The notes under the pieces: generated by a model | Databases searched by the model: none | What the model was told of the DNA's origin: nothing | The model's input: only the letters and a program-made list of their open reading frames with translations | Shown here: piece after piece, positions 34,609-41,063 of the stretch | Layout of the letters: each line of letters opens with the position of its first letter | Numbering within the stretch: position 1 is the stretch's first letter | Program-made: the position numbers and the translations under genes | Origin: Dysgonamonadaceae bacterium | Lineage (GTDB): Bacteria > Bacteroidota > Bacteroidia > Bacteroidales > Azobacteroidaceae | Length of the DNA stretch: 41,063 nucleotides | Assembly: GCA_031256775.1 (NCBI GenBank) | Contig: JAIRPX010000335.1 | Location: 1 to 41,063 of the forward strand | Direction of reading: 5' to 3'

Positions 34609-36084
34609 TTATTGATACTTTTGCTTTTTCTGTGCATGATGATTATTTCTACTTTTTTCGTCATTCCCGCCGCCAAGCCGCCATACAAGTGAAATGCCTA
34701 TTCGCGCAGGACCTATGTAATTCCTGTTGTGTATGGAGCGAGGCGCCCAGTGTTCGTGCGCCATGCAGTAGTCGTATTGATAGTATTGTCCGCCCATGTA
34801 TCCGAAAGCCAGTCCCAATTCCAGGTTAAACCTACGGGCTATGGGGAAGCTGTAAGAGTATGACAATCCCGCCGACCAACTCCAGTAGCTTAACCATCCT
34901 TTGGAATATTCGTTTTCGGTGAATAAACGGACGTCGTAATTGCCTATCATAGAATAGATACCCAAAGCGTGTCCTTGTAGTGGATACGGCGATTTGACCC
35001 ACTTGCGTAATTCAACACCAGCCGTTTGAATACGGTGATGCCATTGGTTTTGTATCGGCCTGCCGAATGTCCACCAACTCCAGTTGCCCTCTACGGCCAG
35101 CGACCATTTCCGTCCGATATACAATTCGGCAGTGAGGTTGGGCAGGAGTGCCGCATCATAGAGTAAGTTGGTTTTAAGCGCTGCATACCACGTCGGCGCC
35201 GGTTTAACGTTTTTACCGATATATAGATATGCGGTATCCTGTTTCAAAAACAAGGTGTCGCGAATGTTGTTCGATTTTGTATGCGTTGGAGTGTCGACTT
35301 GTGCCTCATTATCTTGTACCTCATTATTAAATATCGGTTTGTTTTTCTTAGAATCTAAAGATGATTCTTGCCTGTCCGGACCAAGAATAACACGAGAGCC
35401 ATCCTTCATTTTGAAGTGTATGGTTGTATATTGAAGCATGTCCCATATTTGTTCTTCACTAAGCGCCGGTCGTTCTTTTTTTAAAAAACGGTAGCCTTTC
35501 CTGTCCACCCCCACGACGGTAAACTTTATAGGATATTTTTCGGCAAATTCCAAATGCTTCCACCGAAGATAAGAACGCATTGCCATACACCGGCTTAAAG
35601 CCAGCTTCATATTATAATCTTCATTGCCGACAGGCGAACAAGCCCCGACAATTTCAATCGTATCAATATTCTCTGTTATTTGTATAGTATTGATAAGTAT
35701 ATCGAGTGCGGCAAGCGAAGCGTTGTTGCTGCGATAATTGCGGAGCAGCAAATACTTGTCTATCGGAAAATAAAAAACTGCAGAGTAACGGCTTTCTTCC
35801 CACACTGAAATATCGCGGTTGTTGCCAACTAAAATATCACCGTTAAAACTCGTTATCTGAATAATTTTACTGTTTGCATTAAGATTATATTCGTCGCTTG
35901 TAGTGGAAAGCACATCACCGTTACCTGCCATAACAACGGTCTTGTTTCCTAACGAAAAAGTATATGTATTACTTTTTTGCGCTTGCAGAACTGTGACAAA
36001 AAATCCCAGCGTAAAAAAAACACTCATTCCCAGAATGCGACCAACGTAGTTATTTTTTCGTAATTTACTACAATAATTTTGCAT
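34609..36084 (-). CDS. OmpA-like/DUF3575 outer-membrane protein
   Basis: From the ATG at 36084 the product has 491 residues. A start 24 bases upstream (TTG) is unlikely because a -7 box lies right beside it. The signal helix is SVFFTLGFFVTVLQAQ. An OmpA-like part covers about 130-210 (ENIDTIEIVGACSPVGNEDY, then MKLALSRCMAMRSYLRWK). The C-terminal DUF3575 domain (about 300-470) has ALKTNLLYDAALLPNLTAEL and IGRKWSLAVEGNWSWWTFGR. It combines in one protein the two functions split between the DUF3575 and DUF3868 genes of the first fimbrial locus. It heads the second surface locus. Confidence 0.83.
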   Translation of the reverse strand: MQNYCSKLRKNNYVGRILGMSVFFTLGFFVTVLQAQKSNTYTFSLGNKTVVMAGNGDVLSTTSDEYNLNANSKIIQITSFNGDILVGNNRDISVWEESRYSAVFYFPIDKYLLLRNYRSNNASLAALDILINTIQITENIDTIEIVGACSPVGNEDYNMKLALSRCMAMRSYLRWKHLEFAEKYPIKFTVVGVDRKGYRFLKKERPALSEEQIWDMLQYTTIHFKMKDGSRVILGPDRQESSLDSKKNKPIFNNEVQDNEAQVDTPTHTKSNNIRDTLFLKQDTAYLYIGKNVKPAPTWYAALKTNLLYDAALLPNLTAELYIGRKWSLAVEGNWSWWTFGRPIQNQWHHRIQTAGVELRKWVKSPYPLQGHALGIYSMIGNYDVRLFTENEYSKGWLSYWSWSAGLSYSYSFPIARRFNLELGLAFGYMGGQYYQYDYCMAHEHWAPRSIHNRNYIGPARIGISLVWRLGGGNDEKSRNNHHAQKKQKYQ

Positions 36085-36110
36085 AAATCTACAATCGGTT
36101 AAATACAATA

Positions 36111-36118
36111 CAAAGATA
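36111..36118 (-). promoter_or_regulatory. -7 box of the second surface locus
   Basis: TATCTTTG on the minus strand is a perfect -7 element, 27 nt before the ATG at 36084. No TTTG lies 19-20 nt farther upstream. The missing upstream box suggests an activator or alternative factor, but this is inference. Confidence 0.5.
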
Positions 36119-36233
36119 CGTCAAATAATTGACACAGTACGTGATTTAGTTTCAAAAAATGACAATTTGATAAAAATTAATCATCAATAGTATTTTTTTA
36201 TTTTATTTCCTCAATAAAACATATACTTATTTA

Positions 36234-36266
36234 CTTGTCATTCATAAAAAATAATCACTATCTTTA
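36234..36266 (+). promoter_or_regulatory. Possible promoter of the lipid kinase-porZ unit
   Basis: CTTG (36234-36237), 21 nt, then TATCTTTA (36259-36266), each one base off consensus. The leader to the ATG at 36379 would be about 105 nt. The remainder of the divergent gap 36085-36378 is A+T-rich with no other recognisable site. Confidence 0.35.
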
Positions 36267-36378
36267 CAGCTGCTAAAGTAAAAGAGATTTTAAAACTCAT
36301 CTTTTAATATTATATTGAAATACAAAGTTATAACTCATAGCCTGAAGTATATGAGATTTATCTCGTCACTAACCTAAA

Positions 36379-37338
36379 ATGAGCAACAGGAAAATAAAGC
36401 AATTAAATGTTTTGTCGGTTGATTGGCAAGTAATTATCAATCCGAATGCTTATTCGGGAAAAGGCATGAAATGCCGATACGACATTACGCAAATTTTAAC
36501 AGAGAAAAAAATCCGCTTCCAAGAACATATTTCCCATAGCGCTATTGATTCCCTGTCAATTGTTAAAAAACTTTGCAAAAACGGTTCACGATATTTCATT
36601 TTTCTGGGTGGCGACGGCACTGCCAATATGATCGTCAACGGCATTTTTTCGTCCGGCGCCGACGCCAACCGTGTTTTTATTGTACCTATTCCTGTCGGCA
36701 CAGGCAACGATTGGACGCATACGCACAATTACCCTGCTGATTATCATCGTATTATTGATCATTTTTTGAAAGGCAATTTTGCGCTTCACGATGTAGGACT
36801 GGTTGAATGTTACCGGGGAAAAAATCTGAAGGAAGCTCGTTTTTTTATCAACATCGCCGGATTTGGTTTCGATGCAGCAGTTATAAAAAAAACAATCAAC
36901 GGTAAAAAGACACTGCTTACCTCCGCAACCTACTTATGGAATTTGCTGAAAGTATTATTCAGCTACAAAACAGGAACAGTTGCCGTTTCATCGCCGGAAA
37001 TTCACATAGATGAAGCGGTTTTCAATGTAGCCGTTGGTATTTGCCGATACAACGGCAACGGCATGAAGCAAGTACCTTCAGCCGACCCTTTCGATGGACT
37101 TTTTGATGTGGTTCTTATCCGAAAAATTTCTTTCTTCAAGGTAATTGCAAATGTAAGAAATCTTTTCTCCGGCACTCATATCCGGATGCGAGAAGTAGTT
37201 ACATTCAAAACCCAATCGCTTGAAATACATTCCGATCCTTACACATTAGGCGAAGTGGAAGGTGAAATGCTCGCCGAAGGCAATTACAAAATTTCCATGT
37301 CCGCTCAAAAATTAAATGTTTTGATGATTTGTTATTAG
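36379..37338 (+). CDS. Diacylglycerol kinase-family lipid kinase (YegS/DgkB-like)
   Basis: The 319-residue protein has the DAGK catalytic fold. VIINPNAYSGKG at 18-29 starts the nucleotide-binding part, FLGGDGTAN at 75-83 is the GGDGT motif and VGTGNDW at 106-112 follows. A C-terminal beta domain carries HDVGLVECYRG, FFINIAGFGFDAAVI and FDGLFDVVLIRK. The family phosphorylates diacylglycerol or related lipids with ATP at the inner membrane; the exact lipid cannot be told. It is upstream of rdgB and porZ on the same strand (76-base gap), with no terminator between. Confidence 0.88.
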   Translation: MSNRKIKQLNVLSVDWQVIINPNAYSGKGMKCRYDITQILTEKKIRFQEHISHSAIDSLSIVKKLCKNGSRYFIFLGGDGTANMIVNGIFSSGADANRVFIVPIPVGTGNDWTHTHNYPADYHRIIDHFLKGNFALHDVGLVECYRGKNLKEARFFINIAGFGFDAAVIKKTINGKKTLLTSATYLWNLLKVLFSYKTGTVAVSSPEIHIDEAVFNVAVGICRYNGNGMKQVPSADPFDGLFDVVLIRKISFFKVIANVRNLFSGTHIRMREVVTFKTQSLEIHSDPYTLGEVEGEMLAEGNYKISMSAQKLNVLMICY

Positions 37339-37414
37339 GAGCGAATAAAAATGAGTTTAATAGAATGCATGATAAAAATAAAATTTTTGTATGCGTTTTA
37401 CGTTTAAACATATT

Positions 37415-37999
37415 ATGAAGAAAAAATTGGTTTTTGTTACAAATAATTCGAACAAATTGGAAGAAGTTCATGCGCTATTGGGCAATAACGTACAGTTATT
37501 GTCCTTAAAAGATATTTATTGCCAAGAAGATATTCCGGAAACAGCAGAAACACTGGAAGACAATGCACTCCTAAAAGCCCGTTATGTAAAAAAAAATTAT
37601 AACCTGGATTGCTTTGCCGATGATACAGGATTGGAAGTAAAAGCATTAGATAATGCGCCCGGCGTTTATTCGGCACGTTATGCCGGAGAATCAAAAGATC
37701 CGAAAATCAACCGGCAAAAACTTTTACGGAATTTGGAAAAAGAAAAAGATCGGTCGGCGCAGTTTCGTACCGTAATTGCATTAATCATAGGGGAAAAAGA
37801 ATATTTATTCGAAGGAATTGTAAAAGGCGAAATTATCCGGGAAGAAAAAGGGACAGGCGGTTTCGGCTACGATTCAATCTTCGTACCGGAAGGATACGAC
37901 CAAACATTTGCCGAATTAGGAACGGAAATAAAAAACACAATCAGCCACAGGGCAATGGCTGTCAATAAATTAAAACAATTTTTAAATGAAAACGAGTAA
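37415..37999 (+). CDS. rdgB: XTP/dITP diphosphatase (Ham1/RdgB family)
   Basis: The 194-residue enzyme hydrolyses non-canonical purine nucleoside triphosphates (dITP, XTP) to monophosphates, protecting DNA and RNA. Family motifs are [14 protein letters not shown] at the start, [20 protein letters not shown] and [26 protein letters not shown] and the closing NTISHRAMA are also present. The ATG at 37415 is chosen because the motif begins directly after it; an in-frame ATG 24 bases upstream adds residues not typical of the family. Its 3' end overlaps the porZ start by 14 bases, so the two are coupled. Confidence 0.93.
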   Translation: MKKKLVFVTNNSNKLEEVHALLGNNVQLLSLKDIYCQEDIPETAETLEDNALLKARYVKKNYNLDCFADDTGLEVKALDNAPGVYSARYAGESKDPKINRQKLLRNLEKEKDRSAQFRTVIALIIGEKEYLFEGIVKGEIIREEKGTGGFGYDSIFVPEGYDQTFAELGTEIKNTISHRAMAVNKLKQFLNENE

Positions 38000-40313
38000 T
38001 TTTGTCCGATTTATCCCTCTTTTATTCCTGTTTTGTTTTTCTATTCACGGACAGCGTGTCGGACAATGGAAATCTTACATGGCCTACCAAAATGCTACTT
38101 TGGTAACAGAAACGCCACATTTCGTTTTTGCCGTATACGATGGCTCGCTTATGTCGTATTCCAAAGAAGATGGAGAAGTTACAACTTATTCTTTTGAAGA
38201 CGGACTGCATGATGTGCAGATTATAAAAATGGCTTACAGTCCCGAAACAAAAACGCTGGTATTGGTTTATGAAAACGGAAATATTGATTTGTTTTTTGGA
38301 AAAAACGATGTAATTAATATATCTTCAATAAAAGACAAATTGGATATACCCAACAAAACAATAAATAATATTACAATCGCAGGCAAATATGTGTATATAT
38401 CCGCCGCGTTCGGTATTGTTGTGCTTGATTTGGAACGAAAAGAAATAAAAAGCGACTATAAACTGGGAACGAATACAGCCGCCGTCTGTCAATGGGGCGA
38501 TTACCTCTACGCGGCTACCGGAGAAGGACTTAAACGCGCTCCGGTTTCGTCTAATTTGCAAGATAAAGAAAACTGGATAAATTTGCCTCCCATAGAAAAC
38601 TGCAATAATAACCAAATAACCCAAATGACACTGTTCAAAGATCACTTGGTATTTTATGATTCAAAAAACCTGTTTTACGTCGAAAACGTAGAAACCGGAA
38701 AAGCGCAGCAGATTGGTTCGACCGGCGCCTGTTGGCACCTGTCCGTTATCCGTGACCGATTAGTTGTCGGAGTATGGAGCTCCGTCTGGTTTTATGAAAA
38801 TTTCGACCGTTTTGATGCAGTATCTTTTAGCGACGAATACAGATATATTGCTCCGTCCGGTACATCGAACGATCATTATTGGATTGCATGGGGATCCAAA
38901 GGGATAGTAGAAGTCAAACTAAAGCAGGAAGGATCTGAACTGAAATACGAAGAAACAATTGCTGGCATCAAGGTTAACAGCCCTGTGCGAAATCTATGCT
39001 TTTATATGACTTACACAGCCGGTAAATTACTGGTTGTCGGGGGAAACAGAGACGCCGACCGCAGGTATATTCCGGGAACATTGATGATCTATGAAAATGG
39101 CAAATGGTTTAATTTTGATAATAACGCCATCATGAAACAAACCGGTCTGGATATGTGCGCCGACTTTTTGTCGGTAGCTGTAGATCCGCGAGATTCCCGC
39201 CATTATTTTGTTGCAAGCTGGGGAGAAGGCGTCTATGAATTTCAAGACACAACGTTTGTTAAACTTTATTCGCTAGACAACAGCGAATTGCATTCCTCGC
39301 TGCCAACAAATTCAAGAAAAGATCATTTTGTTCGCGTAGATGGTCTTGCTTACGATAAAAATAACAACCTGTATATGGTCAATGCAGAAACACCCAACGG
39401 ATTGGTCGTTTTGAAAAATGACAATAGCTGGGCATCATTCCTTTATCCGCCAATGTCGGGAGTTCAACCCAACCGGTTACTAATTACCCGGAACAACCAA
39501 AAATGGGTGAACCGTTTCCGGGCAGGATCCGGGATCTTTGTTTTGGATGATAATAATACTATCGACAATCCAAATGATGATACTTTTTATTTTTCCGATA
39601 ATTTTGTCGACCAGCGAGGCGTCAATATCAAAGCCGCAACCTACTTGTGCTTGGCAGAAGATCTGAACGGAATTGTCTGGGCAGGAACCGATAACGGCCC
39701 TGTCAGTTTTTCTTCGTTTGAACAGGTTGGCAGAGGTGAATGTAACCGGATTATTTCGACCAACCAATACGGCGACGGATATTATCTTTTAGAAGGACAA
39801 CGGGTAACCGCGATTGCCGTTGACGGAGGAAACCGAAAATGGATAGGTACTACCGGTAACGGTATTTTTGTTATGGATAATTCCGGCGAAACAGTAAATG
39901 TAGAAAATTTTACCAAAAGCAATTCGTCCCTCATCTCCAATAATATTACTTCGATTGCTATAAATCATCAAACGGGCGAAGTATTTATCGGAACAGATAC
40001 TGGACTGGTTTCTTATCAAAGCGACGCTATTGAAGGAAAAACGGATTATTCCAATGTATATGCCTTTCCCAATCCGGTTTACCCCACACGGAATAATCAG
40101 GTAATAATTACCGGATTAATGCAAAATTCCACAGTTAAAATAACCGATATGACGGGAAATCTAATCAAAGAAGGAATTTCCAAAGGCGGCCGATACACTT
40201 GGAATTGTACGAACATAAGAGGCAATATTGTAAAGGCCGGTATCTACCTTGTTTTTGCTGCTACTTCCGACGGTAGTCAAGGCGCAGTTACCAAGATTAT
40301 GGTGATTAAATAA
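37986..40313 (+). CDS. porZ: PorZ-like T9SS surface protein (beta-propeller)
   Basis: The 775-residue protein has a signal peptide ([12 protein letters not shown]), then about 660 residues of propeller blades. Examples are [20 protein letters not shown], the repeated [20 protein letters not shown] type, and [22 protein letters not shown]-terminal sorting-like domain ends it ([38 protein letters not shown]). P. gingivalis PorZ is nearly the same length and has the same layout. There it works with PorU in the attachment complex and supplies A-LPS for anchoring T9SS cargo. The two cargo proteins in this window would be handled by that machinery. The start overlaps rdgB. No clear terminator follows. 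Confidence 0.85.
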   Translation: MKTSNFVRFIPLLFLFCFSIHGQRVGQWKSYMAYQNATLVTETPHFVFAVYDGSLMSYSKEDGEVTTYSFEDGLHDVQIIKMAYSPETKTLVLVYENGNIDLFFGKNDVINISSIKDKLDIPNKTINNITIAGKYVYISAAFGIVVLDLERKEIKSDYKLGTNTAAVCQWGDYLYAATGEGLKRAPVSSNLQDKENWINLPPIENCNNNQITQMTLFKDHLVFYDSKNLFYVENVETGKAQQIGSTGACWHLSVIRDRLVVGVWSSVWFYENFDRFDAVSFSDEYRYIAPSGTSNDHYWIAWGSKGIVEVKLKQEGSELKYEETIAGIKVNSPVRNLCFYMTYTAGKLLVVGGNRDADRRYIPGTLMIYENGKWFNFDNNAIMKQTGLDMCADFLSVAVDPRDSRHYFVASWGEGVYEFQDTTFVKLYSLDNSELHSSLPTNSRKDHFVRVDGLAYDKNNNLYMVNAETPNGLVVLKNDNSWASFLYPPMSGVQPNRLLITRNNQKWVNRFRAGSGIFVLDDNNTIDNPNDDTFYFSDNFVDQRGVNIKAATYLCLAEDLNGIVWAGTDNGPVSFSSFEQVGRGECNRIISTNQYGDGYYLLEGQRVTAIAVDGGNRKWIGTTGNGIFVMDNSGETVNVENFTKSNSSLISNNITSIAINHQTGEVFIGTDTGLVSYQSDAIEGKTDYSNVYAFPNPVYPTRNNQVIITGLMQNSTVKITDMTGNLIKEGISKGGRYTWNCTNIRGNIVKAGIYLVFAATSDGSQGAVTKIMVIK

Positions 40314-40318
40314 AAAAA

Positions 40319-40630
40319 CGTCAATTGTTCGGAGTTTTGTCGATTATTCCAAAATGCGACAACAACAATCTGCTTACTATCTATTTTATATAAAAGTTTA
40401 TATAAAAGGTTGAAATGTCCTATAACCAGTGTTTTTATTGATTTGCAATCTGTTTTTCTTCCCTCATTCAGGATGTCACCTGGGTATTTGAATGTTGTTG
40501 TTAATTTCTATCCGCAATCTTTTTGAATATTCATTATTTTGGTTTCAACTGTTCCAGTACTCAAAAATATGGTCGCGCTGTTTAATAGCTGTTTCCATTC
40601 AAAACGTTTTTAATAAAGCTATTTTTTCAT
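40319..40630 (-). pseudogene. RelE/ParE-family toxin remnant
   Basis: Short open pieces in different frames together spell a RelE/ParE-type toxin. The N-terminal piece reads METAIKQRDHIFEYWNS, a TGA stop, then NQNNEYSKRLRIEIN. After another stop and a shift (HPE, stop) the C-terminal piece reads LVIGHFNLLYKLLYKIDSKQ and IVVVAFWNNRQNSEQL. The pattern EYWNxRNxSxxYSxKL ... HPE ... LVIGHFNLFYK ... FWDNRQNP is typical of the family. The doubled LLYK comes from a 12-base tandem duplication at 40385-40408. The first ATG at 40630 overlaps the antitoxin stop (ATGA), as in intact operons. Several stops make it non-functional. Confidence 0.7.
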
Positions 40631-40787
40631 TCTGCTTTGATAAATCTTCTTCCGGAATTAAACGGTTTTTGCAGCATATCTATTTGTTCTTCAGATAAAT
40701 GATAATATCCTTATCTACAGTGGCCATTTTGTAAAACTCCTTGAGCAGTTTTTTATCTTCTAATTTTGTTATCCACGAAATAATATC
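40627..40787 (-). pseudogene. Cognate antitoxin remnant
   Basis: Directly upstream of the toxin remnant, one frame reads IISWITKLEDKKLLKEFYKM and a second, after a shift near 40710, reads GYYHLSEEQIDMLQKPF and ends FIKAE before a TGA that overlaps the toxin ATG. The first part resembles the N-terminal segment of small Bacteroidota antitoxins that precede RelE/ParE toxins. The start codon is missing or out of frame. The call leans on context as much as on sequence. Confidence 0.45.
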
Positions 40788-40831
40788 ATATTTTTATTTT
40801 GGAATTGAATCGTGGATTTTAAGATTGGCGA

Positions 40832-40853
40832 AATTTCCAAAAGCGGCCGATAC
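40832..40853 (+). repeat. 22-base near-copy of a porZ 3' segment
   Basis: AATTTCCAAAAGCGGCCGATAC matches porZ 40175-40196 at 21 of 22 positions. It lies in a short open stretch that would read GEISKSGRY against porZ GISKGGRY in the same register. It may be debris of a duplicated sorting-domain end. The rest of 40788-40998 shows nothing but a candidate -7 box. Confidence 0.6.
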
Positions 40854-40957
40854 GCAACACGGCATCCCCTGTCACACTAAAAACCACTTTCAATAAAATA
40901 TATAAATGAACGTGAAAGTGTCTTTGATAAACCCTTTCCTGTTCCCAAATTAATTCT

Positions 40958-40965
40958 TATCTTTG
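40958..40965 (+). promoter_or_regulatory. -7 box of the gene starting at 40999
   Basis: TATCTTTG matches the Bacteroidota -7 consensus, 33 nt before the ATG at 40999. No well-spaced TTTG is seen upstream. Confidence 0.5.
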
Positions 40966-40998
40966 TATAATATCTTAATTCATAAATCACAATTAACC

Positions 40999-41063
40999 AT
41001 GGCACGTTATTTAGACCCCAAATATGACCTGACGTTCAAGCGCGTCTTCGGTGAACACAAGCA
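40999..41063 (+). CDS. Rpn/PD-(D/E)XK family transposase-like protein, 5' end only
   Basis: Only 21 codons are in the window: MARYLDPKYDLTFKRVFGEH and one more. This start (LDPKxDLTFKRxFGE) is characteristic of the Rpn family of recombination-promoting nuclease/putative transposase proteins (TIGR01784-type), which carry a PD-(D/E)XK nuclease fold. In E. coli, Rpn proteins are DNA nucleases that raise recombination. The catalytic part is outside the window, so integrity cannot be judged. Confidence 0.7.
   Translation, partial: MARYLDPKYDLTFKRVFGEHK

Overview
The window comes from a Bacteroidales-type bacterium (phylum Bacteroidota). Evidence: Bacteroidota-style promoters (TTTG, 19-20 nt, TAnnTTTG), two FimA/Mfa-type fimbrial lipoprotein loci, proteins with C-terminal sorting domains of the type IX secretion system (T9SS), a PorZ homologue, a probable glycine-lipid acyltransferase pair and a NigD-like lipoprotein. 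PorZ and the sorting domains argue against Bacteroides itself and for a T9SS-positive family such as Porphyromonadaceae, Tannerellaceae or Dysgonomonadaceae. I cannot place the species.

Layout. 1-1515 (-): a fimbrillin-like lipoprotein running off the left edge, preceded by a leader of about 555 nt with a good promoter, a long perfect hairpin, a (CT)16 tract and a terminator-like structure. 2261-3718 (+): a compact housekeeping operon of FtsB/DivIC, a small membrane protein and a SpoU-type RNA methyltransferase. 3711-12408 (-): a seven-gene unit from one strong promoter, encoding DUF3575, DUF3868/OmpA-like, Mfa1-type pilin, FimB/Mfa2 subunit, DUF4906-like lipoprotein, thioredoxin-fold lipoprotein and membrane-anchored serine hydrolase. 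12672-15486 (-): dapB-lepB-WbqC operon. 15633-17447 (-): NigD-like, Yip1-like and smpB. 17676-19534 (+): two acyltransferases resembling GlsA/GlsB. 19555-20275: an internally deleted IS1182-like element. 20449-21552 (+): a T9SS cargo protein with nine consecutive G in the first codons, so a phase-variation candidate. 21647-36084 (-): a second surface locus with an OmpA-like/DUF3575 protein, a DUF5119-fimbrillin fusion, a fimbrillin and a 3,190-residue T9SS protein. 36379-40313 (+): lipid kinase, rdgB and porZ. 40319-40787 (-): a decayed RelE/ParE-type toxin-antitoxin pair. From 40999 (+): the start of an Rpn/PD-(D/E)XK family gene.

How it fits together. Most accessory content builds the cell surface. 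Two routes are represented: lipoprotein fimbrillins polymerised outside the cell, and T9SS cargo handled by machinery that includes PorZ. The second locus puts both classes in one tandem array, so the giant protein may work with those fimbriae; this is inference. The most interesting signals are the switchable G9 tract, the structured leader at 1516-2110, and the palindrome-filled gap before the 9.6-kb gene. No tRNA, rRNA or CRISPR array was seen.
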